A stretch of DNA of 19,070 bases from an uncultured Varibaculum sp. (lineage in GTDB: Bacteria; Actinomycetota; Actinomycetes; Actinomycetales; Actinomycetaceae): positions 1 through 19,070 of the forward strand of contig CAMYFZ010000035.1 in assembly GCA_947255165.1 (NCBI GenBank), read 5' to 3'. Below the pieces are notes generated by a model that made no database searches, was not told the DNA's origin, and worked only from the letters and a program-made list of their open reading frames with translations. Each line of letters opens with the position of its first letter. The stretch's first letter is position 1. This document shows positions 1 to 7,550 of this stretch, piece after piece. A program made the position numbers and the translations under genes.

Positions 1-623
1 GAACCAAAAGGCGGACGGCCACTGATGCAATAGAGCAACACACACAGCCAAGCCCACCAGTCGTCGCGCGCCCGCGCGTCCTCACCCTGGATGAGTTGCG
101 GAGAAATATATCCCGGAGTTCCCGTAACCAGCCCAGTTGCAGTTAAACGCTCCGCCCCGGGGGTTTGGGAGATTCCGAAATCAATCAAGACCGGACCTTG
201 CTTGGAGATCATGATATTGGCGGGTTTCACGTCCCGATGTACTACTCCGGCGCTATGGAGTTCCCGTAAAATCCGTGCCAACCATTGCGCCAGGTCAATC
301 AAATCGGGAAGGTCCCAGGTTCCATGCTCGCTCACGTCCTGGGCGATAGTTACCCCTTTAATCAGCTCCATGGCCACATATGGGGTTTGCCCCTGGGTAT
401 TTACCTCGAAAACTTTCGCTACCCCCGAGGAACTAACTCGGTTAATCGCGTCGGCTTCTCGCTGCAGACGTTTGCGGGCATTAGGGTCGCCAGCGATCTG
501 AGGGTGTAAAAATTTGAGCGCCACTTGGCGGCCGTCGGGGGCTTCGGCTTGGTAGACCGAAGCCATTCCTCCCGCGCCCAAGGCCTTAAGTACCTTGTAT
601 CCGCCGATTTCTTGCCCGACCAC
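1..623 (-). CDS. Serine/threonine protein kinase (Hanks type), 3'-truncated by the window edge
   Basis: This is the N-terminal part of a eukaryotic-like Ser/Thr kinase that phosphorylates target proteins with ATP. About 207 residues are visible and the gene runs off the left edge, so any juxtamembrane or sensor region is unseen. From the GTG at 623 the protein shows the glycine loop LGAGGMASVY (about 15-24), the ATP lysine K37 in VALKF, the catalytic loop HRDVKPAN (129-136, D131) and DFG (148-150). All of these are intact, so it should be active. The usual APE motif reads SPQ, followed by DDWWAW, a variant I recall from Actinomyces-type kinases. An AGGGAG lies 3 bases before the GTG; an in-frame GTG at 656 without a Shine-Dalgarno is the alternative start. 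It is divergent from the DUF4032 gene, about 110 bases away. The substrate is unknown. Confidence 0.9.
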   Translation of the reverse strand, partial: MVGQEIGGYKVLKALGAGGMASVYQAEAPDGRQVALKFLHPQIAGDPNARKRLQREADAINRVSSSGVAKVFEVNTQGQTPYVAMELIKGVTIAQDVSEHGTWDLPDLIDLAQWLARILRELHSAGVVHRDVKPANIMISKQGPVLIDFGISQTPGAERLTATGLVTGTPGYISPQLIQGEDARARDDWWAWLCVLLYCISGRPPFG

Positions 624-734
624 TGTCTCCCTAACTGTTGAGCGACTCTCTTTCACCGATTTTAACTAAATGCATTCGCCCATACCCAACCACCTATGAC
701 AAAATTGTTCTAGCAATAACCAAAAGGAGGAATA

Positions 735-2015
735 GTGCCAGGTAAACAAAAAATTCGGGTAACCATCTCGGGAACCTCCTCATTCTATTCCCTGGTGCCC
801 TCCCTACCCTGGTCACTACCTCTGGAAGAATGGCCAAATGAGCTATTGGCCGCTCTGCCGCGAGGTATTTCCCGCCACGTAGTGCGCTTCATTAAGGCTG
901 GGGGCGCGATTTTCGCGGTTAAGGAGATTTCTGAACGCGATGCGCTACATGAGTACCATATGCTGCGCCAGCTGGAAAGCAAAGAGCTTCCGACTGTGTC
1001 GGTGGCTGCAGTAGTCGCGGGACGTTTAGATAAAAACGGCGAAGAACTACCCGCCGCTCTAGTCACCCACCACCTGCAGTATTCCCTGCCCTACCGGGTG
1101 CTTTTGTCAAAGCACCTATCTAAAGGCAACCTCGACCGCGTCCTTGACTCCCTAGTTGCCCTGCTGGTGCGCCTGCATTTATCCGGCTTTTACTGGGGAG
1201 ATGTTTCCCTCTCTAACACTCTTTTCCGTCGCGACGCCGGCACCTACGCCGCCTACCTAGTAGACGCGGAAACCGGGCGTTTCTACGACAACATTTCGGA
1301 TCGTTCCCGCGAATACGATGTGTCCCTAGGCGCCATGAATATCATTGGGGAACTTATGGATTTGCAGGCCGGTGGCCTGGTCGACGAAGACTTCGATCCG
1401 ACGATAGTCGGCGACTACCTGGAAGAACGCTACCACGCCCTCTGGAAAGATTTAACCGGATCCGAGCGGATCCCCGCCGACGAGATTTGGCGAGTAGGGG
1501 CGCGCGCGGACAGATTGGGACAGCTCGGTTTCGATATCGGCCAAGTAGAGATCGAGTCCGACGAGGACGGGGATTTCTTACATTTCGCCCCGCGAGTAGT
1601 AGAGGCCGGGCATTTTCAGCGCCTGGTAAAAGATCTAACTGGTCTGGAAGTCCAAGAAGAACAGGCAAAACGTATCTACACCGATATTTTGACCTACCAA
1701 CGGCGCAAGAAACTGGATAAAACTCCCCTGCGGCAGGTGGCGAATACCTGGATGGATCGGGTCTATCTGCCCACCATCAGCGCGATTCCCGCTGAGCTGC
1801 GCTCAAAACTAGAGCCGGCACAGATATTCCACGAAGTTCTCGAACACCGCTGGTTCATGTCCGAAAAAGCTCGGCGTCATGTTCATACTCGCAAAGCAGT
1901 TAAAGACTATATCCGCACGCAGCTGGCAGCCCGTCCCGATGAGCAGGTGGTACTGCCTATGCCCCTGACCGCCACTGCGGACAGTCCCGATTACTTGAAC
2001 CTAAGCGAACACTAG
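735..2015 (+). CDS. DUF4032 family protein with a kinase-like (InaA/Kdo-kinase type) domain
   Basis: This 426-residue protein begins at a GTG preceded by AAAGGAGG with 4-base spacing. The N-terminal half reads like a small-molecule or lipopolysaccharide-kinase fold: IFAVKEI (K63), a helix glutamate in LHEYH (E73), a catalytic-loop-like WGDVSLSNTLF (D156, N161) and VDAET (D177) at the DFG position. The C-terminal half is the DUF4032 part typical of actinobacteria, charged and without membrane segments or signal peptide. Family knowledge: DUF4032 proteins are widespread in Actinobacteria and no substrate is known to me. The retained Lys/Asp/Asn/Asp set suggests a real phosphotransferase rather than a pseudokinase, but that is inference. 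It is transcribed away from the Ser/Thr kinase and converges with the histidine kinase gene. Confidence 0.8.
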   Translation: MPGKQKIRVTISGTSSFYSLVPSLPWSLPLEEWPNELLAALPRGISRHVVRFIKAGGAIFAVKEISERDALHEYHMLRQLESKELPTVSVAAVVAGRLDKNGEELPAALVTHHLQYSLPYRVLLSKHLSKGNLDRVLDSLVALLVRLHLSGFYWGDVSLSNTLFRRDAGTYAAYLVDAETGRFYDNISDRSREYDVSLGAMNIIGELMDLQAGGLVDEDFDPTIVGDYLEERYHALWKDLTGSERIPADEIWRVGARADRLGQLGFDIGQVEIESDEDGDFLHFAPRVVEAGHFQRLVKDLTGLEVQEEQAKRIYTDILTYQRRKKLDKTPLRQVANTWMDRVYLPTISAIPAELRSKLEPAQIFHEVLEHRWFMSEKARRHVHTRKAVKDYIRTQLAARPDEQVVLPMPLTATADSPDYLNLSEH

Positions 2016-2088
2016 ACGCCAGTTTTCAGTTCTCAAGTTTTCCGGCCTTTTTCCCCGGAAACCGTCCCTAATATTAATTGCACCCCGT

Positions 2089-2110
2089 CTACTAGCTACT
2101 TTGCTAGTAG
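2089..2110. terminator. Inverted repeat in the convergent DUF4032/histidine kinase gap
   Basis: CTACTAGC and GCTAGTAG form a perfect 8-bp stem around a 6-base loop, 2 bases beyond the histidine kinase stop codon. A second hairpin (TTTCCGG/CCGGAAA, 9-base loop) lies at 2039-2061. Neither has a clear T-run on either strand, so a terminator role is inferred from position between convergent genes. Confidence 0.4.
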
Positions 2111-2112
2111 TC

Positions 2113-3435
2113 CTACTGGCGCCCGTGGCGGCGACCTACTACCACTAAACCACCTTGCGGCAAGAGACGGTCCGGAGACATAGATTCAGAGACCGCTGAA
2201 AGCGAAATCGTGAACACTACCGGATGGCGACTGGTGAGCTCAATACGCCCTCCATCCGCTTCTATTAGGTCTTTCGCTAGTGCCAGACCGATCCCACTGG
2301 AACCATGACCGGAGACCCCCCGCCGGAAAATATCGGGAGCTATCTCTTTACTCACGCCCTCGCCCTCGTCAGTAACTTCTACGAAAATCGAGCGGGAAGA
2401 AGTCCCTTTGCGAGTAGAAACCGTGACCGTACCGGCACCATACTTTAAGGAATTTTCAACCAAAGTCGCGATAGCCTGCGAAAGCGAAGAGGGGGTGGCC
2501 AGCGGCAAACGGTCGGTCACCTGGTTGTTAAATACAATTTTCCGACCTACCGCTGCAAACTGGGCCGTCCATTCAGCCTTTTGCTGCCGGAAAATCTCTT
2601 CCATTTTCACCGCTTGGGTATTGCCGTGGCTGGTCTGCGCAGCGCGTTTCTTCAAATCTTCTACCACTTGCGTGATTCGTTCTACCTGTTCCAGACAGGC
2701 TTCCGCCTCGCTGCGTACTTCCTGGTCATCGCTTAAATACTCGATTTCTTCAATCCGCATCGAAAGGGCCGTCAAGGGGGTGCGCAACTGGTGAGTGACA
2801 TCCGAGGCAAACTGACGTTCCTTGGCGATCCGGCCAACTATCCGTTCCCCTGAGCGAGAAAGTTCCTCGCTGACCAGATCAATTTCTTCAATTCCGGTGG
2901 GTTCAATGCGGGCTTGGACTGCCCCGGACCCCACCTGCTCAGCTTGAGCAGACAGATAGATTAGGGGCGCCGCCAGGCGGCGGGAACCATGGAATGCAAA
3001 GGCCGTACCCGCCCCCAAGGCCACTGCCCCGCAAATTAGCACTGCGCCCACTGCGCCCACCGCTGACCAAATTACCGGCACCGCGGAGGAACGGATAGAA
3101 ACATACAGGCCCCCGGCGCTGCGGGCATGAGAATACAGCTGCCATTCAGTGTTCACGGAACCAGCATCAAAAATACGCTTTTCCCGCTGGTCAATACTAA
3201 TTTCAGCTTCCGGGGTATTCACGCGCCGCCACTGCGATACCGATTGGCGCATCCGGTCTAAGTCATGCACCCCGATCTGGTCGAGATAACGCGACAAGGT
3301 TGCGACCTGGTTATCTTGGGCGCTTTGCGCAGACTGCCACACATAGGAGGGCGCCAGAATCGCCAGCGGCAGGCCCAACAGAGTCAGTGAAACCAGCACT
3401 GACTGAAAAACCATTAACAGCGCACGCCGGCGCAT
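2113..3435 (-). CDS. Membrane sensor histidine kinase
   Basis: This is a 440-residue sensor kinase that autophosphorylates on a histidine and passes the phosphate to the adjacent regulator. Order of parts: TM1 about 7-28, extracytoplasmic domain about 35-115 (no family recognised), TM2 about 119-147, HAMP linker about 150-205, dimerisation/phosphoacceptor helix with H215 in THQLRTPLT, and a HATPase domain with the N box ENSLKYG (N328), the D box DEGEG (356-360) and the G box HGSSGIGLAL (377-386). All catalytic motifs are present. The tail after about 415 is a basic, probably disordered extension. The gene begins 6 bases after the stop of the regulator gene, so the two are co-transcribed and surely cognate. 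The signal sensed cannot be read from sequence. It is a conventional two-component kinase. Confidence 0.93.
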   Translation of the reverse strand: MRRRALLMVFQSVLVSLTLLGLPLAILAPSYVWQSAQSAQDNQVATLSRYLDQIGVHDLDRMRQSVSQWRRVNTPEAEISIDQREKRIFDAGSVNTEWQLYSHARSAGGLYVSIRSSAVPVIWSAVGAVGAVLICGAVALGAGTAFAFHGSRRLAAPLIYLSAQAEQVGSGAVQARIEPTGIEEIDLVSEELSRSGERIVGRIAKERQFASDVTHQLRTPLTALSMRIEEIEYLSDDQEVRSEAEACLEQVERITQVVEDLKKRAAQTSHGNTQAVKMEEIFRQQKAEWTAQFAAVGRKIVFNNQVTDRLPLATPSSLSQAIATLVENSLKYGAGTVTVSTRKGTSSRSIFVEVTDEGEGVSKEIAPDIFRRGVSGHGSSGIGLALAKDLIEADGGRIELTSRHPVVFTISLSAVSESMSPDRLLPQGGLVVVGRRHGRQ

Positions 3436-3441
3436 CGCTGG

Positions 3442-4122
3442 CTACTTTCGTTCAGTCTCGAAACGGAAACCCATTCCCCGCACTGTAGAAATGTAGTAGG
3501 GGTAGGCGGCGTCGTCACCTAGCTTGCGGCGCAACCAGGAAATGTGCATATCCAGAGTCTTGGTAGAACCTGCCGGATCTGAGCCCCATACTTCCTGCAT
3601 AATTACCTGGCGCGGAACCACGTTACCGGCCTCTTTTACCAAGATACGCAGCAGATCGAACTCTTTAGCAGTCAATTGCAGCTCCCGCCCATCCTGGAAG
3701 GCCCGGTGAGCAGAAACATCAATCTTTATGTCCTGCACCTCCAGGGTGTCCTCTTGGAATTCGCTGCCCGCCCGGCGCAAAAGCGCACGCACCCGGGCCA
3801 GCAACTCCGCCAAGCGGAAGGGCTTAGTTACGTAGTCGTCAGCGCCAGCGTCCAGACCTACCACCATATCGACCTCATCAGTACGAGCGGTAAGTACCAG
3901 GATCGGTAGCGATGACCCTTGGGAGCGAATCTCCCGTGCCACGTCTAGACCATCAATATCGGGCAGACCGAGATCTAGAACCACCAAGTCGGCCCCGGCG
4001 AAATCACTGAGAGCGCCCCTTCCTGTACCGTGGGCACGTACCTCATATCCTTCCCGTCCTAGCGCCCGCGCTAGGGGCTCCGAAATTGCCGGATCATCTT
4101 CAACAAGTAAAACTGTAGTCAT
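3442..4122 (-). CDS. OmpR/PhoB-family response regulator
   Basis: This 226-residue transcription factor has a receiver domain (about 3-117) with the acidic pocket E8-D9-D10, phosphoacceptor D50 in LVVLDLGLPD, T78 and K100, followed by a winged-helix DNA-binding domain (about 128-222) with TAKEFDLL, the recognition-helix region TKTLDMHISWLRRKLG and the wing TVRGMGFRF. It partners the histidine kinase that follows after 6 bases. No Shine-Dalgarno precedes the ATG; instead a TAATAT hexamer ends 6 bases before it, suggesting a leaderless mRNA. An intrinsic terminator separates it from the adenylate cyclase gene upstream, so it probably has its own promoter. The regulon is unknown. Confidence 0.95.
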   Translation of the reverse strand: MTTVLLVEDDPAISEPLARALGREGYEVRAHGTGRGALSDFAGADLVVLDLGLPDIDGLDVAREIRSQGSSLPILVLTARTDEVDMVVGLDAGADDYVTKPFRLAELLARVRALLRRAGSEFQEDTLEVQDIKIDVSAHRAFQDGRELQLTAKEFDLLRILVKEAGNVVPRQVIMQEVWGSDPAGSTKTLDMHISWLRRKLGDDAAYPYYISTVRGMGFRFETERK

Positions 4123-4128
4123 ATTTCC

Positions 4129-4134
4129 ATATTA
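4129..4134 (-). promoter_or_regulatory. Candidate -10 element for the response regulator (leaderless)
   Basis: On the minus strand TAATAT is followed by GGAAAT and then the ATG at 4122. A transcription start 7 bases downstream of the hexamer would fall on the A of the ATG. The -35 match (TGGCAA with 17-base spacing) is poor. Confidence 0.35.
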
Positions 4135-4138
4135 ATCT

Positions 4139-4174
4139 AAAAAAAACTTTGTTGCCAGTGGCGTCGAGTGGCAA
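4139..4174 (-). terminator. Intrinsic terminator after the adenylate cyclase gene
   Basis: On the minus strand TTGCCA and TGGCAA (4174-4152) form a 6-bp stem with an 11-base loop, followed after CAAAG by eight T residues (4146-4139). It lies 8 bases beyond the cyclase stop codon, which favours separating cyclase transcription from the two-component genes, though some read-through is likely with this short stem. Confidence 0.6.
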
Positions 4175-4182
4175 TAGCTTTA

Positions 4183-5283
4183 CTAACTTTTTACTACCCC
4201 AGAAGCTATCTCTAAGGTGCTGCGGCGAATCATAGGCTCCGTGCTTTGACTAGAATCTCCACGAGCAAGGAGCCACCCTTCCACCGCCCCCAAGCCTTGC
4301 AGGTCTTGAGTTTTAGCCGGCCTAACTACAAAAAACCCTTTTTTGTCCAGGCGTTGAAGCTCTTGCGCAGAAGTGGCATCCATCAATATCTGTCCCCGAG
4401 GGGCGATATCCACCAACCGTGAGGCTAGGTTGACGGGGGGACCGAAAATATCGCCGGAGCGGGAAACGACCCGTCCATGCACTAGCGAGGCGCGCACCGG
4501 TAAAATTTCCGGTTGGGAGTTCAAAAACTCTACCATCGCACAGACAATATCCGCGGCCACCAGCAGCTCATCCGCAACGAACAGGACCGCGTCTCCCAGG
4601 GTCTTTACCACTCTTCCTCCGCGAGTGGTAACCACATCTCGACAGGCCATTTCAAAACTTTGCACCAGATCCGCCAGAGCGGTACCACTCATAGTGGAGG
4701 AACGGCGGGTATAGGCCACCATATCCACAAATCCCATACATCGATCCAAGGGATAAGAATCGGCGTCAGCGGTTTGCCCCTCTCGCATTTCCACTTCCCG
4801 GTTGGTGTTTAGCAGCAGATATGCCATCTGCCGGCGCCACGCATATCCCAATTGCGATTGCAAGAGATCGATATATTGGTCGATTTTATCTAAGGCGACC
4901 AGACGCGCAGAGGTATCATCCAGATTCATGCGCTCTTGAAAATCCGCCACGATCGCCTCCAGTTGCCACAGCACCAGCCGATCAGCCATATACGACTGTG
5001 CGCGTAGCAGGGAGGTCACAGTATTGCGCCCCAAAGCTCCCTCACCGAATTCTTGTTTCCATTCCGCAATGGCTTGGGCGTCCTGTTCGGTAAACATATA
5101 GGTGTCGGGATCAGCCTTGGGGAATCCGCAAGAAGTCCAAAAGCTATCTATTTCCGCGATACTGACCCCTAGATCTTCTGCCATCTCCCGCATAGTCATA
5201 GTGGGAGCACCCCCGATAAGTTTCCATACGGGGCGCATCACGGTGTTGCGCGCTATCTGGGCGGCAGACAAGGATTCACTCAC
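4183..5283 (-). CDS. Class III adenylate cyclase with N-terminal regulatory domain
   Basis: This 366-residue soluble protein makes cAMP from ATP. The C-terminal cyclase homology domain (about 183-350) has both metal aspartates (D187 in GFVDMVAYT, D231 in LGDAVLF), the adenine-selecting pair K227 and D278 (in GDIFGPPVN) and the transition-state pair N285 and R289. The spacing from D278 to N285 and R289 equals that of mammalian adenylate cyclase C2, so ATP rather than GTP is the expected substrate. The N-terminal ~180 residues have no membrane helix and resemble in layout the autoinhibitory domain of mycobacterial Rv1264 and Rv2212. The start is GTG with AAGGGG 3 bases upstream, partly inside a small hairpin (CCTTA/TAAGG). 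The catalytic domain probably works as a homodimer. No CRP-like site was seen in the window. Confidence 0.92.
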   Translation of the reverse strand: MSESLSAAQIARNTVMRPVWKLIGGAPTMTMREMAEDLGVSIAEIDSFWTSCGFPKADPDTYMFTEQDAQAIAEWKQEFGEGALGRNTVTSLLRAQSYMADRLVLWQLEAIVADFQERMNLDDTSARLVALDKIDQYIDLLQSQLGYAWRRQMAYLLLNTNREVEMREGQTADADSYPLDRCMGFVDMVAYTRRSSTMSGTALADLVQSFEMACRDVVTTRGGRVVKTLGDAVLFVADELLVAADIVCAMVEFLNSQPEILPVRASLVHGRVVSRSGDIFGPPVNLASRLVDIAPRGQILMDATSAQELQRLDKKGFFVVRPAKTQDLQGLGAVEGWLLARGDSSQSTEPMIRRSTLEIASGVVKS

Positions 5284-5506
5284 CCCTTAACCATAAGGTG
5301 AACGACCTCACTTTTTCCAGCGGACCCGGCCTTTCTTAACGCTTTCAAAGAGAGTTAAAGTTCTCGTTCCCTACGCGACTTACTTCATTAGCGCCCCCGC
5401 TCCTTGCGTACTAGCCCGGTATGAACCCCCTCTTGGCGCCGCTATTTACAATTTCTTTAGCCGTAATTTACTTCTTGCTTTGCCTGCTACTTCCCGGTTT
5501 CTCCCC

Positions 5507-5512
5507 TAAAAT
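5507..5512 (+). promoter_or_regulatory. Candidate -10 element for maf (leaderless)
   Basis: TAAAAT is followed by 7 bases and then the ATG at 5520, so initiation at the usual distance would give an mRNA starting at or next to the start codon. No Shine-Dalgarno is present and no convincing -35 box was found. Confidence 0.4.
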
Positions 5513-5519
5513 AAGCCCC

Positions 5520-6251
5520 ATGACTGATCGGCTACTTTTGGCTTCCGCTTCCCCAGCGCGACTCAAAGTTTTAACCCAGGCGGGCATCACCCCCCTTGCT
5601 TGGCCTGCCAATATTGACGAGGACGCGGTGCGCACCCAGCTAGAAACTGCCGGTCCCCCGCAGGTAGTTACCGCTTTAGCGCAAGCCAAAGCTCGCCATA
5701 TTGGCAAATTTTTAACTGACCCAAATGAGTCTCGGGGCGAAGGTACCCCCCGGGTGAACAAAGCTTGGCAGACCCTCGAACAAATCCCCATAGGCGAACG
5801 CCTAGCGGTAGTGGGCTGCGATTCCATGCTGCTGCTTAACGGTAAGTTAAGGGGAAAACCCCACAGTTTCGCGCGCGCTCTAGCCCAGATTCATGAGCTA
5901 TCGGGAGCGAGCCCCACGCTATACACCGGACACTGCGCCCTAGCCCTAAAGCGCTCCCCTGCCGGTTTTATCTACGAAAACGAAGTGGCAGACTATTCGC
6001 AAGCCACCTTGCATTTCAGTGAGATTAGCGCAAAGGAAGCACGGGCCTACGCAGCCAGCAAAGAACCCCTAGAAGTTGCCGGAGGCTTTACTATCGATGG
6101 CTTAGGGGGAGCATTTATTGAGTCAATTAAGGGCGATCCTCACGGAATTATTGGCATTTCTTTACCTTTAGTGCGTAAACTATTAAATGAACTTGGCTTT
6201 TTTTGGCCAAATTTATGGAACATCTTACTAAATGAATCCCCCAACAGATAA
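5520..6251 (+). CDS. maf: Maf-family nucleoside triphosphate pyrophosphatase
   Basis: This 243-residue cytoplasmic enzyme belongs to the Maf/HAM1 superfamily, which hydrolyses non-canonical or modified nucleoside triphosphates to the monophosphate and is linked to septum control. Visible motifs are LLLASASPARLKVL at the N-terminus, GCDSML (the catalytic-aspartate strand), GKPHSFARAL, a YTGHCAL strand, and EPLEVAGGFTIDGLGGAF with IKGDPHGIIGISL near the C-terminus. An actinobacterial-type insertion (about 66-92) precedes the GCDSML strand. The start is set at ATG 5520 because the family begins exactly there. The frame is open upstream to an ATG at 5421 that would add a 33-residue hydrophobic segment, but that ATG lacks a Shine-Dalgarno. 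The dapD start codon follows 9 bases after the stop, so the two are co-transcribed. Confidence 0.92.
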   Translation: MTDRLLLASASPARLKVLTQAGITPLAWPANIDEDAVRTQLETAGPPQVVTALAQAKARHIGKFLTDPNESRGEGTPRVNKAWQTLEQIPIGERLAVVGCDSMLLLNGKLRGKPHSFARALAQIHELSGASPTLYTGHCALALKRSPAGFIYENEVADYSQATLHFSEISAKEARAYAASKEPLEVAGGFTIDGLGGAFIESIKGDPHGIIGISLPLVRKLLNELGFFWPNLWNILLNESPNR

Positions 6252-6260
6252 GGTTGAGTT

Positions 6261-7244
6261 ATGAGTGAACGAAAAGCACGCGGGGTAGGCCTCGCAACCG
6301 TCAGTGAAACCGGTCAAACCCTTGACGTTTGGTATCCTCGCCCCTACCTAGGTGACCAGCCAGATGAATCAGATGCCCAGCTAATCGAAAAACTAAGCCA
6401 GATTGAAGGCCGTGACGACGGGCGCGGGGTTAACCGCACCGTCACCGTGGTAACCATCGATCTGGACGAGTCGGCGCGATCCACCGCAGATGCCTACTTA
6501 CGTCTGCATCTACTCTCGCACCGTTTAGTAAAGCCGAACACTATTAACCTCGATGGTATTTTTGCTCGCCTCCCTACCGTCGCCTGGACAACCGAAGGCC
6601 CGTGTGCGGTCGAGGACTTCGAAAATACCCGTATGCGGATGCGTCTGAGTTACGGACACCCGATTCACCTGCTCAGCGTGGATAAATTCCCCCCGATGGT
6701 GAACTACATTATTCCTTCCGGGGTACGCATCGCCGATGGCGCGAAAGTTCGTCTCGGCGCCTATCTGTCACCGGGAACCACCGTCATGCACGCGGCGTTC
6801 GTTAACTTCAACGCCGGTACTTTGGGGACCTGCCTGATTGAGGGCCGAGTCGCCCAAGGAGTCGTTATCGATGACGGTTCCGATATCGGAGGGGGCGCCT
6901 CCACCGAAACCACCCTCTCAGGTGAAACTGGAGAACAGATTTCACTCGGGAAACGCTGCTTGCTGGGCGCCAACTCCGGACTAGGCATTGCCCTCGGTGA
7001 TGACTGCATGGTGGAACCAGGTTTGAACCTGACTGCCAGCACCAAAGTTTCGGTGCTCCCCCACGCCGGGGTAGCGCCTTCCGCCGAAGGCTACTTCGCG
7101 GAGCCAGTAGTGGTTACCGCCTCCGAGCTGTCGGGTGCTTCGGATGTAATCTTCCGCCGTAACTCCCAATCGGGTCGGGTAGAGGCGCTGCCGCGAGCTG
7201 GCAAAGAAATCAAACTAGCCACCGCAGCCCGCATCAACCCGTAA
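6261..7244 (+). CDS. dapD: 2,3,4,5-tetrahydropyridine-2,6-dicarboxylate N-succinyltransferase (actinobacterial type)
   Basis: DapD transfers a succinyl group from succinyl-CoA to tetrahydrodipicolinate in the succinylase branch of lysine and meso-diaminopimelate synthesis, which feeds peptidoglycan. The 327-residue protein is close in length to mycobacterial DapD. It has the actinobacterial N-terminal domain (GVGLATV, TLDVWYPRP), a central left-handed beta-helix of hexapeptide repeats (about 150-265; for example GVRIADGAKVRLGAYLSPGT) and the active-site segment LIEGRV with E194. Motifs NFNAGTLGT and GANSGLGIALGDD are typical of the family. The functional enzyme is a trimer. The Shine-Dalgarno is weak (AAGG about 10 bases upstream). 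The gene follows maf closely and ends just before the repeat-rich convergent gap. Confidence 0.96.
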   Translation: MSERKARGVGLATVSETGQTLDVWYPRPYLGDQPDESDAQLIEKLSQIEGRDDGRGVNRTVTVVTIDLDESARSTADAYLRLHLLSHRLVKPNTINLDGIFARLPTVAWTTEGPCAVEDFENTRMRMRLSYGHPIHLLSVDKFPPMVNYIIPSGVRIADGAKVRLGAYLSPGTTVMHAAFVNFNAGTLGTCLIEGRVAQGVVIDDGSDIGGGASTETTLSGETGEQISLGKRCLLGANSGLGIALGDDCMVEPGLNLTASTKVSVLPHAGVAPSAEGYFAEPVVVTASELSGASDVIFRRNSQSGRVEALPRAGKEIKLATAARINP

Positions 7245-7254
7245 TTTTTTCCGT

Positions 7255-7268
7255 ACCCCCTCAGGGGT
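7255..7268 (+). terminator. Small hairpin downstream of dapD
   Basis: ACCCC and GGGGT pair around the loop CTCA, 11 bases past the dapD stop. Its right arm overlaps the outer arm of repeat copy 1 (7265-7269), so the two structures would compete. No T-run follows directly, so the larger repeat hairpin is the better terminator candidate. Confidence 0.3.
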
Positions 7269-7353
7269 CGGGCGGAAAAAGATGCGAGAGGGGGCTTGAG
7301 CCGAGCGCAGCAAGGCTCACCGGGGTCCCCCGAGCACTTTTTCCGGCTGACCC
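7265..7353. repeat. Structured repeat, copy 1 (possible bidirectional terminator)
   Basis: An 89-base self-complementary unit. The outer arms (7265-7281 and 7337-7353) pair over 17 positions with one G-T pair and one G-G mismatch, and include GGAAAAAG on the left and CTTTTTCC on the right. TGC/GCA continues the stem past a bulged A. Inside, GGGGG (7290-7294) can pair with CCCCC (7327-7331), and TGAGCC (7297-7302) with GGCTCA (7314-7319) around an 11-base loop. The A-run on one side and T-run on the other are what a bidirectional intrinsic terminator needs, and the flanking genes are convergent. The 65-base core (7277-7341) matches copy 2 at 63 positions. Confidence 0.85.
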
Positions 7354-7362
7354 ACGACGGGA

Positions 7363-7402
7363 GGAAAAACCTAGCCCCCGTGCTCGGGTCATGCCGGCAC
7401 GG
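7363..7402. repeat. Possible degenerate inverted third repeat copy
   Basis: GGAAAAA (7363-7369) and GTGCTCGGG (7380-7388) are exact matches to consecutive parts of the reverse complement of copy 1, separated by a 10-base insertion; CCGG follows at about the expected place. The segment could be a decayed inverted copy, or an element that pairs with the right arm of copy 1 (7329-7344). Confidence 0.35.
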
Positions 7403-7550
7403 ACTCCCTAAAAGTACGTTTCTAGCGTGCAAGTGCGGATTTATAGCGCATACGAACAAGAACTCATTACTGGCAGCATCGAACACCCACCAAACAAGCG
7501 ATTGCTCGAAAACTATTTTTTAAAAATACTGATCGTAGCTGATTCTTTTT

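Noticed and set aside
91..501. Plus-strand open frame opposite the Ser/Thr kinase
   Set aside because: It is a shadow of the minus-strand kinase, which shows full kinase motifs; the plus frame resembles nothing.
5284..5519. A CRP/GlxR-type cAMP-receptor operator near the adenylate cyclase
   Set aside because: No TGTGA-N6-TCACA-like palindrome was found; only a small hairpin (CCTTA/TAAGG) at the cyclase start is visible.
7371..7410. A tRNA-like stretch (GTGC...GCAC pairing near a GC-rich segment)
   Set aside because: No T-loop or anticodon-arm consensus and no cloverleaf of tRNA length; it is better explained by relation to the repeats.
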